Of a stretch of DNA of 44,649 nt, positions 26,304 to 34,832 are shown one piece after another; position 1 is the stretch's first letter, and every line of letters starts with the position of its first letter. Where the stretch lies: NCBI GenBank assembly GCA_029246865.1, contig JAQWMI010000018.1:1-44649 (forward strand), written 5' to 3'. Position numbers and translations under genes: made by a program. The notes under the pieces were generated by a model. The model did no database searches, was not told the origin of the DNA, and saw only the letters and a program-made list of their open reading frames with translations. Source of the DNA: Alphaproteobacteria bacterium. Its GTDB lineage: Bacteria; Pseudomonadota; Alphaproteobacteria; HIMB59.

Positions 26304-27385
26304 TAGCTTAAGAAATCACTTATTAAAGATTTATCTGTTTTACCATCAAAAATGATTTGATTATTGTTTGAAGGAGTAAATTGTACATTCTCTTCAATAT
26401 CCAAATTAACATTACTATCAATACGAACTTTTATTTTTCCAAAGCTTGTATCAATAGTTACTATTTTTCTTGATCCAAGGTATTCGATACCAAATACTTT
26501 TCCAGATATACCGCCGTTAGATACAAGTTTTAAATTTTCTGGTCTTATTCCTAAAAAGTTTTCCTGCCCAGCACTATTCTCATGTTGGTTAGGAATTTTA
26601 ATTTTAACACCTTCAATATTAATTTCTGTTTGATTTTTTTGAACTGCTTGATTGAATGGTATAAAATTCATAGCAGGTGAACCAATGAAAGAAGCTACAA
26701 ATTTACTCTTTGGTTTATTATAAATAACTGATGGGGCATCTGCTTGCAAAATTTCACCCTCATTCATGACAGCAATTCTATCAGCCATTGACATTGCCTC
26801 CTGTTGGTCATGAGTTACATATACGGTTGTAGCGTCAATATCATCGTGTAATTTTCTTAACTCTAAGCACATTAATTCTCGAAACTCAGAATCTAAAGTT
26901 CCCAATGGTTCATCCATCAAGAAAGCTTTTGGTCTTCTAACCAAAGCTCTCCCCAAAGCAACTCTTTGGCGATCACCACCTGCAAGGCTTGAAATTTTAG
27001 CATCTAATATATTGTCTATTCTTAGAAGTTTTGCTGCCTCCATAACTCTCTCTTTTATTTCTGTTCTTGAGTATTTTTGCATTTTTAGAGGAAAGGCTAG
27101 ATTATTTTTTACATTCATATGAGGATAAAGAGCAAATAATTGAAAAACAAATGCTATGTCTCTTTCTGAAGCTCTCAGAAGACTTACCTCGTCTTGATCC
27201 AAATAAATTTTACCAGACGTGGGCAACTCAAGACCTGCTATCATTCTAAGTGTTGTAGTTTTTCCACATCCAGAGGGTCCGAGTAGAACAAAAAATTCTT
27301 TATTGTGTATGGTTAGGTTTGAATTTTTAACAGCAGTAAAATCAGCAAATGATTTTTGAAGGTTCTCTATTTTAATAGTTGCCAT
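26303..27385 (-). CDS. ABC importer ATPase, first of a pair (GlpS-like)
   Basis: 360-aa MalK/UgpC-group ATPase: Walker A GPSGCGKTT, Q-loop FVFQLFALYPH, Walker B AFLMDEPLGTLD, H-loop VTHDQQEAMSMADR and a TOBE-type tail with FLGIRPENLKL. The signature reads LAGGDRQRV in place of the canonical LSGGQ/E, with Ala and Asp substitutions. If this site is weak, the GlpT-like partner may carry most ATPase activity, as in asymmetric ABC dimers. Gap to the small membrane-protein gene is 1 nt, and overlap with the next ATPase gene is 1 nt. Confidence 0.87.
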   Translation of the reverse strand: MATIKIENLQKSFADFTAVKNSNLTIHNKEFFVLLGPSGCGKTTTLRMIAGLELPTSGKIYLDQDEVSLLRASERDIAFVFQLFALYPHMNVKNNLAFPLKMQKYSRTEIKERVMEAAKLLRIDNILDAKISSLAGGDRQRVALGRALVRRPKAFLMDEPLGTLDSEFRELMCLELRKLHDDIDATTVYVTHDQQEAMSMADRIAVMNEGEILQADAPSVIYNKPKSKFVASFIGSPAMNFIPFNQAVQKNQTEINIEGVKIKIPNQHENSAGQENFLGIRPENLKLVSNGGISGKVFGIEYLGSRKIVTIDTSFGKIKVRIDSNVNLDIEENVQFTPSNNNQIIFDGKTDKSLISDFLS

Positions 27386-27386
27386 T

Positions 27387-27581
27387 TTAATCCGGAAAAT
27401 GACTAGTGATTACAAAACCAATAGTTCCAATTAGTATTACAATAAAAGAGTATGTATACATCCACATAGCAAAAGGTTGCATAAGCATAAAAACACCAAT
27501 TAAGATTAAAGCCGTAGAAAAATTTTCCCAAATTCCTCTTCTAAAAATTCTTCTTAATAAACTTTTATTTTCTTGTTTCAT
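27387..27581 (-). CDS. 64-aa two-helix membrane protein of the importer operon
   Basis: Small inner-membrane protein: basic N-terminus (KSLLRRIFRR), then two hydrophobic segments at about residues 22-38 and 42-58 and a hydrophilic end ITSHFPD. The ATG at 27581 is chosen because it overlaps the permease stop as TAATG; a longer in-frame reading from 27695 lies wholly inside the permease gene. It sits between the permease and ATPase genes, so it is probably an accessory part of this importer. Rhizobial glp operons also encode a small membrane protein (GlpU), but this sequence lacks the features I know of that family. Function unknown. Confidence 0.75.
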   Translation of the reverse strand: MKQENKSLLRRIFRRGIWENFSTALILIGVFMLMQPFAMWMYTYSFIVILIGTIGFVITSHFPD

Positions 27582-28525
27582 TATTTCCTTACTGCTCCAA
27601 ATGTTATACCTCTGAGAAGATGCTTTCGAAGAACTACTGTAAAAATCATAACGGGAAGTAAAAATAACGTTGTGCCAGCCGCAATTGCTGGCCAATCAAT
27701 ACCACCCTCTCCAATAATAGTAGGAATAAAAGGTGGTGCTGTTTGCGCATTAAACTGCGTAAGTAGAACAGCAAAAGCATATTCATTCCAAGAGAAAATC
27801 ATACAAAAGATTGCAGTTGCAGCAATACCCGTAGTAGCTTGAGGTAATACAATTTTAAAAAAAGCCTGAAATCTTGTGTATCCATCTATCATAGCAGCTT
27901 CTTCATATTCTTTGGGGATTTCATCCATGAAACCTTTAAGCAACCAAACAGCTAAACTTAGATTAACTACAGTATATAAAATAATCATACCTATATGCGT
28001 GTCTCCTAATCCAAGTTTTCTGTACATGATAAAGATCGGAACTGCCACGGCTATGGGAGGAAACATTCTTGTAGATAAAATAAAAAACATTAAGTCATCC
28101 TTGAGAGGCACCTTAAATCTTGAAAAAGCGTAAGCTGCTAATGTTCCTAAAAAAATTGATAAAAAAGTCGCTCCAAATCCAATAATCATTGAATTTAGAT
28201 ACCTACTAAAAAATTTTGATGGACCTGTGATTACCATATCCTTACTTCTTACCAACTCCTCATACCAAGTTTCAGGTGGTGGAAGTGAGTCTAGGTATTC
28301 TTCAGATTGTCTTGTTCTGGCAGTAAATAGATTAACATATCCTTCAAGAGAAGGCTCAAAAATTACTTCTGGAGGGTAGGAAACAGCACTATCAACACTT
28401 TTAAATCCTGTTAGTACAATCCATGTAATTGGAATTAGAGTGACTACCGTATAGACAATAATTATAAAGGCAGCAATTTTTTTTGAAAATCCGCTCGGCT
28501 CCATAGGTGAACGTGAAGTATCCAT
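27581..28525 (-). CDS. ABC importer permease (GlpQ/UgpE-like)
   Basis: 314-aa permease of the MalG/UgpE group, about six helices. The EAA motif is EEAAMIDGYTRFQAFFKIVLPQA. A periplasmic loop of about 70 residues follows the first helix (YLDSLPPPETWYEELVRSKD), longer than in MalG. Start shares one base with the stop of the preceding permease. The pair with the UgpA-like permease gives the usual heterodimeric pore of carbohydrate importers. The order binding protein-permease-permease-small protein-ATPase-ATPase resembles, with rearrangement, the rhizobial glycerol importer GlpSTPQUV. Confidence 0.87.
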   Translation of the reverse strand: MDTSRSPMEPSGFSKKIAAFIIIVYTVVTLIPITWIVLTGFKSVDSAVSYPPEVIFEPSLEGYVNLFTARTRQSEEYLDSLPPPETWYEELVRSKDMVITGPSKFFSRYLNSMIIGFGATFLSIFLGTLAAYAFSRFKVPLKDDLMFFILSTRMFPPIAVAVPIFIMYRKLGLGDTHIGMIILYTVVNLSLAVWLLKGFMDEIPKEYEEAAMIDGYTRFQAFFKIVLPQATTGIAATAIFCMIFSWNEYAFAVLLTQFNAQTAPPFIPTIIGEGGIDWPAIAAGTTLFLLPVMIFTVVLRKHLLRGITFGAVRK

Positions 28526-29427
28526 TATCTATCCTTAATCTTGTTCATGACCTTGACATAAACATTTCCAAAGCCAAAAATTGTTACAAATAAAATGACT
28601 GCATAAGCTGAACTATAACCAGTTTTCCATTTTTCAAATGCTTCTCTTTTCAAATTCATTGATGTCAACTCAGTCATAGATCCAGGTCCGCCTCCAGTCA
28701 ATTCCATGACCATGTCAAACATTTTAAAATTCTCTATTCCTCTAAATAAAAGTGCTAATAGTAGAAATGGCAAAACAGAAGGCAGTGTAATATACACAAA
28801 TTGTTGCCACTTACTTGCTCTATCCACTTCTGCTGCTTCGTACAAATATCCAGGGATTGATCTTAGTCCAGCTAAACAAATTAGCATTGTGAAAGGAGTC
28901 CACATCCATGTATCAACTATAACTATTGCCCATGGAGCCAGAGTGCCAGATCCAAGCATATCAAATGAACCAAAGTCATAAAAAAAATTAACTATATAAG
29001 TAAAAAGACCTACTTGAGGATTGTACAAATAACCCCAAAAAACACCAACTACTGCTGGAGATAACATCATTGGAAGCACTATTGTTGTTGTTAAAAGCTC
29101 ATTCCCCTTAAATTTTTTGTTTAGTAAAAGAGCAAGAGATAAACCAATAATAATTTGTAGTGATAAAGTCCAAAACATAAAGTGAGCAGTAATTTGCATT
29201 TTTTCCCAAATAGCTTCTTTACCTAAAATTTTATAATAATTTTTAAGACCTACATTTTTTACAACTTGTGTGAGTTTGTTTGCATAAAAATTTGTGAACG
29301 ACATTCTTATCGCGTAGATAAGAGGGTAAACATTAATTAAAAGTAATAAAATAATAGTAGGGGCAATGAACAGCCATCCAATTGCTTTATCTGATAGACC
29401 TTTACTTTTAATCACTAATTTTTTCAT
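28525..29427 (-). CDS. ABC importer permease (GlpP/UgpA-like)
   Basis: 300-aa permease of the MalF/UgpA group with about six helices and EAA motif YEAAEVDRASKWQQFVYITLPSVLP. The N-terminal segment before helix 1 is short and basic. It follows the binding-protein gene after a 68-bp gap that holds a stem-loop, and overlaps the next permease by one base. It forms the import channel with that protein. Substrate inferred as glycerol, dihydroxyacetone or a C4 ketose from the linked DhaKL. Confidence 0.87.
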   Translation of the reverse strand: MKKLVIKSKGLSDKAIGWLFIAPTIILLLLINVYPLIYAIRMSFTNFYANKLTQVVKNVGLKNYYKILGKEAIWEKMQITAHFMFWTLSLQIIIGLSLALLLNKKFKGNELLTTTIVLPMMLSPAVVGVFWGYLYNPQVGLFTYIVNFFYDFGSFDMLGSGTLAPWAIVIVDTWMWTPFTMLICLAGLRSIPGYLYEAAEVDRASKWQQFVYITLPSVLPFLLLALLFRGIENFKMFDMVMELTGGGPGSMTELTSMNLKREAFEKWKTGYSSAYAVILFVTIFGFGNVYVKVMNKIKDR

Positions 29428-29450
29428 TTTAATTTAAATAAGATTTTGCA

Positions 29451-29471
29451 GGGCGGAAATTACATCCGCCC
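29451..29471 (-). repeat. GC-rich stem-loop between binding-protein and permease genes
   Basis: GGGCGGA and TCCGCCC, perfect 7-bp arms around a 7-nt loop, conspicuously GC-rich for this AT-rich DNA. It lies 24 nt after the binding-protein stop. No T-run follows on the transcript strand, so mRNA protection is more likely than termination. Confidence 0.6.
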
Positions 29472-29495
29472 AAACTAATAATATAGTATTAAGTC

Positions 29496-30806
29496 TTAAA
29501 GTTTACCTTCAGACTCAAATACTTCTTCCCACTCTTCGATAATATTATCTAGAGCTCCCTTAGCGGAACCTTTGCCATTGACTATATAGTCATGCATATT
29601 TTCTTGCATAGGTATTAACAACTCAACAAATGATGGTTCTTGCCAAAAGTCTTTAACAATTCCCATTGAGTCTAAGAAGCCTTGAGCGTAAACAGCTGAG
29701 TTTACAAAATCAGGTGATCCTAATACATCTTTATGACATGAATATCCACCAAGATCCCACCATTTTTGTTGAACATCTGGTCTAGCAAACCATTTAATAT
29801 ACTGCTGAGCTAATTCTTTTTTATCAGAATAATTTACAACAGATATACCTTGGCCACCAAGTGTAGCGGCACAGATTTCTTGACAAGGATTTGCGAAGAA
29901 GCCTGTAACTCTGCCGTCTTTATCTCCTTTGGCAACACCAGGCCAGAAAGCATACCAGTTCATTTGAAATGCAACTTGCCCAGAACTATAAGCGTCTAAG
30001 TTTTCACCCATGTATGCATTTGAATGTCCTGGAGGTGAGCAATCTTCATACATTTTTTTGTAGAATTCAACTGCCTCGACAACATTAGGAGCATTAAAGA
30101 AACCATCAGAGTGATAAGGTTTGTTTGGATCTTCATATTCCATTCCCCAAGCATACATAGCTGCAGTTACACCCATAGTAATACCTTCAGAACCTCTTTC
30201 TGTATTTAATGCTGCACCATAACGAACTACACCATCAATTTCTCTTCCTTGAAAGAAACTACACATATCATGTAATTCTCCCCAAGTTTTAGGAACACCT
30301 AAATCATAACCATGCTTAGATTTAAATTCACTTTTTAGTTCAGGTCTATCAAACCAATCTTTTCTGTAAGCCCAAGCTAAAGCATCACCCATTAATGGGA
30401 GAGCGTAATAGTTTTCTGATCCTTTTGGCCAAGTTGAATATGCATAAACAGTAGCATCTGAGAAATCATTCATAGAAATACCTTCTCTATCAAAGAAATC
30501 ATTTAGTTTAAGATAGTGACCGTTAACTGCTCCACCACCAATCCACTGAGAGTCCCCAACTAAAAGGTCAAAAGTCTTACCTTTATTATTTAGTTCGTTA
30601 AGCATTCTGTCAGCGTAGCTAGTCCAATCCACGAACTCAAAGTTCATTTCGATACCTGTTTCTGCAGTAAACTCTTTACTTAGCTCTACTAAAGCATTTG
30701 CTGGATCCCATGCGGCCCAACCTAGAGTTAATGATTCAGCTTTTACGTTAGTTGAAAACATTAGTGCAAAAAAAGGTAATAGTATTAATGAAATTATTTT
30801 TTTCAT
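29496..30806 (-). CDS. periplasmic solute-binding protein (GlpV-like, family 1)
   Basis: 436-aa carbohydrate-type binding protein with signal peptide (MKKIISLILLPFF, cleavage near VKA at residue 23). The ATG at 30806 is chosen because GGAGGAAAT lies 8 nt before it; the in-frame codon at 30821 would place that ribosome site inside the gene. Mature domain features: LTLGWAAWDPANALVELSKEF and the ligand-pocket region around ADRMLNELNNKGK and FDLLVGDSQWIGGG. Several cysteines (CSPPGH, CQEIC) may form disulfides. First gene of the nine-gene operon. Resembles the glycerol-binding GlpV group more than maltose-binding proteins; ligand not proven. Confidence 0.82.
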   Translation of the reverse strand: MKKIISLILLPFFALMFSTNVKAESLTLGWAAWDPANALVELSKEFTAETGIEMNFEFVDWTSYADRMLNELNNKGKTFDLLVGDSQWIGGGAVNGHYLKLNDFFDREGISMNDFSDATVYAYSTWPKGSENYYALPLMGDALAWAYRKDWFDRPELKSEFKSKHGYDLGVPKTWGELHDMCSFFQGREIDGVVRYGAALNTERGSEGITMGVTAAMYAWGMEYEDPNKPYHSDGFFNAPNVVEAVEFYKKMYEDCSPPGHSNAYMGENLDAYSSGQVAFQMNWYAFWPGVAKGDKDGRVTGFFANPCQEICAATLGGQGISVVNYSDKKELAQQYIKWFARPDVQQKWWDLGGYSCHKDVLGSPDFVNSAVYAQGFLDSMGIVKDFWQEPSFVELLIPMQENMHDYIVNGKGSAKGALDNIIEEWEEVFESEGKL

Positions 30807-30828
30807 TTTTATTTCCTCCATTACTTAG

Positions 30829-30852
30829 TTAACTCTAATATAATAGAGTTGA
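30829..30852. promoter_or_regulatory. palindrome with embedded TATAAT in the divergent importer/isomerase region
   Basis: TTAACTCTA (30829-30837) and TAGAGTTGA (30844-30852) form 9-bp arms with one mismatch around a 6-nt centre. TATAAT (30839-30844) occupies the middle. A bound regulator would cover a -10 element, so this is a good operator candidate for the importer operon, the isomerase gene, or both. Confidence 0.45.
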
Positions 30853-30882
30853 TATGAAAATGTTTTTTTTGCATAATGTAAG

Positions 30883-30911
30883 TGGAAAGTATGTAAGGAA
30901 TAAATTACAGT
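30883..30911 (+). promoter_or_regulatory. putative leaderless promoter of the TIM-barrel isomerase gene
   Basis: TGGAAA (30883-30888, 4 of 6 matches to the -35 consensus), 17 nt, then TACAGT (30906-30911), which ends 6 nt before the ATG at 30918. No ribosome-binding site precedes the ATG. Confidence 0.3.
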
Positions 30912-30917
30912 AGTAAT

Positions 30918-31967
30918 ATGTCAATAAAAGGTCCTGGAATTTTTTTAGCTCAATTTGCTGGAGATAATGAGCCGTTTAATACTCTAGAATCTATATCTAA
31001 GTGGGCATCTAGCCTAGGATACAAAGCAGTTCAAATCCCTACCTGGGATAGTAGACTATTTGATTTAAAAAAAGCATCTTCGAGTAAAGATTATTGTGAT
31101 GAAATTTTAGGTACCTTAAAAAAATATAATCTTGAATTAGCAGACTTATCCACACATTTACAAGGCCAGCTTGTAGCTGTTAATCCAGCGTATGACTCTA
31201 TGTTTGATGGGTTCGCCGCTGAAGAAGTAAGAGGAAATCCAAAAAAAAGACAAGAGTGGGCAGTTAATCAACTTATGATGGCCGCAGAAGCTTCAAAGAA
31301 CTTAGGTCTTCATAATCATGTAACTTTTTCTGGAGCCTTAGCTTGGCCTTATGTATATCCTTGGCCGCAAAGTCCTGCAGGTCTGATAGATAATGCTTTC
31401 GATGAATTAGCAAAAAGATGGATACCAATTTTAAATAAATTTGATGAATGTGGAGTTAATGTTTGTTATGAAATTCATCCCGGCGAAGATCTTCATGATG
31501 GCATAACTTTTGAAATGTTTCTTGAAAAGGTTAAAAACCATAACCGATGTAATATGATGTATGACCCAAGTCATTATGCTTTACAACACCTAGACTATCT
31601 ATCGCATATAGATATTTATCATGAAAAAATAAAAATGTTTCATGTCAAGGATGCAGAATTAAATCCAACTGGAAAACAGGGTGTCTATGGAGGATATCAG
31701 TCATGGAAAAATAGAGCTGGACGTTTCAGATCTTTGGGAGATGGACAAATAGATTTTAAAGGAATTTTTTCTAAACTCACAACTTATGGATTTGATAATT
31801 GGGCAGTGTTAGAATGGGAGTGCTGTCTCAAACACCCAGAAGATGGAGCAAGGGAAGGCGCAGAATTTATAAAAAATCATTTAATTAGAGTAACAGAAAA
31901 ATCTTTTGATGATTTTGCAGACTCAGGTATGGATGAAAACTCTAATAAGAAAATTTTAGGAATATAA
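30918..31967 (+). CDS. sugar isomerase/epimerase, xylose-isomerase-like TIM barrel (AP-endonuclease 2 family)
   Basis: 349-aa cytosolic TIM-barrel enzyme. Metal-binding residues typical of the family are visible: Glu in CYEIHPGEDLHDG, Asp and His in MYDPSHYALQ, His in MFHVKDAEL and Glu in AVLEWECC. The family covers sugar and keto-sugar epimerases, inosose dehydratase-like and hydroxypyruvate isomerase-like enzymes. It is longer than IolE or Hyi (about 260-300 aa), and resembles the group encoded beside Gfo/Idh oxidoreductases and sugar importers. It is divergent from the GlpV-like operon and converges on the MatA-like gene (32-bp gap). Substrate unknown. Confidence 0.8.
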   Translation: MSIKGPGIFLAQFAGDNEPFNTLESISKWASSLGYKAVQIPTWDSRLFDLKKASSSKDYCDEILGTLKKYNLELADLSTHLQGQLVAVNPAYDSMFDGFAAEEVRGNPKKRQEWAVNQLMMAAEASKNLGLHNHVTFSGALAWPYVYPWPQSPAGLIDNAFDELAKRWIPILNKFDECGVNVCYEIHPGEDLHDGITFEMFLEKVKNHNRCNMMYDPSHYALQHLDYLSHIDIYHEKIKMFHVKDAELNPTGKQGVYGGYQSWKNRAGRFRSLGDGQIDFKGIFSKLTTYGFDNWAVLEWECCLKHPEDGAREGAEFIKNHLIRVTEKSFDDFADSGMDENSNKKILGI

Positions 31968-31999
31968 ATATCACAAACAAGATATATTTTTAAAGTAAG

Positions 32000-33307
32000 T
32001 TAAGAGATAAATTTATTTATTTTTTTTGAATAAATTATTTTCTTATTATTCACATAATCCTCATGATTTTTTTCAATATTTTCAAGTTCATAAAGATAAT
32101 TTACCATAAAACCGAAAGAGCTACTGAAGCCCGCGTCAGAAATATTTGCATTGACAATTATATCATCAATAATTGCCCCATTTCCTAAGTGAAACCTACA
32201 TACATCATTGATAGGAAACCCACGATAATTTTTTTCATTAACTAGGTAATGTCCAACTAGTTTTGTTATAGCCACTTGATTAGACTCAATTCTCATATCA
32301 CCGTGCTTTAGAATTGGAGATTTAAGAAAAGATAAATCATCACTTTTTGTTTTACCTAGAATGCTTTGAACTAAGTTATCATCTAGATTAGAAAACCAAC
32401 TTACAAATCCAGGTATTGGAGATAGTGTGCCAAAATTTTTGATATTTGGCATCTCTTGCTGTATCTCTTCAACCACCATTTTTATTAAAAAGTTTCCTAA
32501 AGTTACTTTAGCTAATCCCTCTTGGCAGTTACTTATAGAGTAAAAAGTAGCAGTGTCATACTCCTTGATTCCCTTAGTAAGAGGTTCCATGATCTCTTGA
32601 ATTGATTTACCAAGACCTTTAGTTAGAGCAACTTGAACAAAAATGATCGGCTCATCTTCTAAAGCTGGATGAAAATATGAAAAAAATCTTCTATCTTCTC
32701 CAAGTCTTCTTTTGAGCTGTTCCATATCTTTAATTTTATGTACACGCTCATATTGAATAATTTTTTCTAGAATAGCTGCCTTTGTATTCCATGTGATTTT
32801 CTCAAGTTTGAGGAAACCAGGATTAAACCATGATTTTAATAACTCTTTTATATCATGATCCAAAACACTAAGATCGGGATTTTTTTTTAAAAACTCAAGC
32901 AAATCCTTTCTTAAAGAGACTATTGTCGCTATTCCATTTGGAGCCATATTTATTCTTCTAAAAAGCTTTCTTCTTTTACCTTCAGATATTTCTAGTAATT
33001 TTGATAGGTTCTTATCATTTTGTAAAATTTTATATGCATTTATAGCCTCATTTAACTTTGCATGATTAGGTTTAAACTTTTCATTTATTTTTTTTAAAAA
33101 TGATAATTTATTTTCTAAAGATAAACTTTCATACGACTCTGTAATATCTCTTGCCAGGGCTATTCCAAAAGCAGCACCTTTGTTAGAGATTAAATCATCA
33201 CAAAGATCAATAATAGAACCAATATCATTTTGTTTAATATCTTCTTTTTTGAATAAGTTTTTTCCTGCATCGGCAATTGAAGAAACAGTTTTTTTTAAGT
33301 TGAACAT
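32000..33307 (-). CDS. matA: malonyl-CoA decarboxylase (MatA/MCD)
   Basis: 435-aa malonyl-CoA decarboxylase: helical N-terminal part, then the GNAT-fold catalytic part. Family blocks are clear: ERVHKIKDMEQLKRRL, RRFFSYFHPALEDEPIIF (207-224), FYSISNCQEGL (255-265), TLSPIPGF (294-301) and RFHLGNGA (371-378, His373 the probable catalytic His). It ends near VNYLYELENIEKNHEDY. It converts malonyl-CoA to acetyl-CoA and CO2. It is the downstream partner of the MatB-like gene at 21181 but 9 kb away on the other strand. It follows the isomerase gene by 73 bp on the same strand, so it may be the last gene of that operon or have its own promoter. Confidence 0.92.
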   Translation of the reverse strand: MFNLKKTVSSIADAGKNLFKKEDIKQNDIGSIIDLCDDLISNKGAAFGIALARDITESYESLSLENKLSFLKKINEKFKPNHAKLNEAINAYKILQNDKNLSKLLEISEGKRRKLFRRINMAPNGIATIVSLRKDLLEFLKKNPDLSVLDHDIKELLKSWFNPGFLKLEKITWNTKAAILEKIIQYERVHKIKDMEQLKRRLGEDRRFFSYFHPALEDEPIIFVQVALTKGLGKSIQEIMEPLTKGIKEYDTATFYSISNCQEGLAKVTLGNFLIKMVVEEIQQEMPNIKNFGTLSPIPGFVSWFSNLDDNLVQSILGKTKSDDLSFLKSPILKHGDMRIESNQVAITKLVGHYLVNEKNYRGFPINDVCRFHLGNGAIIDDIIVNANISDAGFSSSFGFMVNYLYELENIEKNHEDYVNNKKIIYSKKINKFIS

Positions 33308-33380
33308 GATAGTTTAAAATTAGTATTTCGTATGTGCATTAGTGATAATTATATACTAGAAAAAATTTTAATAAAAAAAG

Positions 33381-34781
33381 TTAGTTATGTAAATGAATAT
33401 CCCAGCCTAAATAATTTCCACAAGCTTCTCTTAAAACCTTCTGAGTTTTAGATGCATTCATTACAACGTGATGCTCAAAGCCATTGTTACAAACATACTT
33501 CATCAATTCTTGTAAATTTTTAACTTTAGCAACAGCTCTAGTTCCAAAAGTTTTTAAAGGATCATCAGTTAATTCACCTTCTCCAAAGTAAGCTTTTATT
33601 ATACCTTTATTATCATCGGTTGAAATTCTCCCAAAGGTCAAAGGGCTTGCAGGAGTTCTGCCGTCAAGCGCTCCATGAGTATTTTCTTCACCTACAGCTG
33701 TTCCTAAAATAGGAGCAGTGCTAAGTTTAATGTCAGGGAGAAATGATTTTGCCCAGTTTCCACAATGAAATAAAACACATTTTTCATCATCATCGCTATA
33801 ATTATTATTCCAGTCCACAAGAGCACTGGGTGTTTGAGATGCTAGCTGCATAGCATACATTGTGAGAGTTCCTGTAACATCTACTTCGCATGCGCTTGGT
33901 AGCATATTTTCACTCATAATGCTCATCGAAGTACAAACATTGCAGCCGTAATTTTCTTGAACACTTGTCCAGCATTGGATGGCCGTGGCATCTAATTTAT
34001 GTTCATCGACAAATTGTGTTAAAACTGCATCCATTGTAGCTAACTGTAGTAGTTTATCTGGAGGGGTAAGGCTAGTGTTAGCATAAGATTTAATTTTATT
34101 TAAAGCCTGAATAACAACTTCATCTTTTTCAGATAAATTTTTAGTTTTCCCAATCACTTCTGATAAATCAATAGTAGTTACGCTTATACCATGTCGCTCT
34201 AAAATTTTTTCACTATAACGTACTGTGTTAAATGCATTAGGTCTGGCACCAACTGCTCCTATCCTGACTCTTTTCATACCTTTAACCACTCTACAAACTG
34301 ATACAAAATCAATTAGCTCATTTTGAAAGCTGTCTGCACTTGGGTGTATTACATGATTATTAGTCAGCGTGTATTTTATTCCATATTGATATAGATTATT
34401 ACAAACAGATATTTTTCCACAATAAGCATCGCGTCTATTTTTAACTTCTAATTTGTTTAAATCATCAGGATAAGCTTGCACTAAAACAGGAACATTTAAC
34501 CCTGAAAGACGTATGGTATCTGCTACACCTTTTTCGTCACCAAAGTTAGGAAGTATTACAAGTATTCCTTCAATAATATTACTATTAGATTTAAATAAGT
34601 TTGCACATTTTTCAGCATCATGAAAAGTTTCTACTCCGCCTAGTTTAGTGTCTGACTCAGATAATAAAATTGGTTTGATGTTATGTTTTTTAAAGATACT
34701 TAATAGTTCGTTTCTAGATTCAGTGACTAAATGATCAGGAAAAAAATTCCTATTACCTATAATAACCCCAAGACTTGTCAT
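33381..34781 (-). CDS. L-fucose/L-arabinose isomerase-family protein
   Basis: 466-aa aldose-ketose isomerase of the FucI/AraA fold. Probable Mn ligands: Glu299 in ACEVDVTG, Asp323 in ALVDWNNN and one of the His pair in FEHHVVMN (437-438), matching the Glu-Asp-His triad of FucI. The protein is shorter than E. coli FucI (about 590 aa) and belongs to the shorter branch of uncertain substrates. ATG at 34781 is preferred (AAGG 8 nt upstream); a GTG at 34790 is possible. It lies 51 bp after an FGGY kinase in an operon with a split transketolase, implying conversion of an aldose to a ketose for phosphorylation. Substrate not assignable. Confidence 0.78.
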   Translation of the reverse strand: MTSLGVIIGNRNFFPDHLVTESRNELLSIFKKHNIKPILLSESDTKLGGVETFHDAEKCANLFKSNSNIIEGILVILPNFGDEKGVADTIRLSGLNVPVLVQAYPDDLNKLEVKNRRDAYCGKISVCNNLYQYGIKYTLTNNHVIHPSADSFQNELIDFVSVCRVVKGMKRVRIGAVGARPNAFNTVRYSEKILERHGISVTTIDLSEVIGKTKNLSEKDEVVIQALNKIKSYANTSLTPPDKLLQLATMDAVLTQFVDEHKLDATAIQCWTSVQENYGCNVCTSMSIMSENMLPSACEVDVTGTLTMYAMQLASQTPSALVDWNNNYSDDDEKCVLFHCGNWAKSFLPDIKLSTAPILGTAVGEENTHGALDGRTPASPLTFGRISTDDNKGIIKAYFGEGELTDDPLKTFGTRAVAKVKNLQELMKYVCNNGFEHHVVMNASKTQKVLREACGNYLGWDIHLHN

Positions 34782-34832
34782 GCTATTCACCTTACTTCCC
34801 CAAATTATTATAATACAGATTTTTGACTATCT

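Noticed and set aside
27387-27581. Naming the small membrane protein GlpU
   Set aside because: Position is suggestive, but the sequence lacks the conserved features I associate with that family.
31968-31999. ATATC/GATAT stem followed by TTTTT after the TIM-barrel isomerase gene
   Set aside because: A 5-bp AT-only stem is too weak to call a terminator in DNA of this composition.
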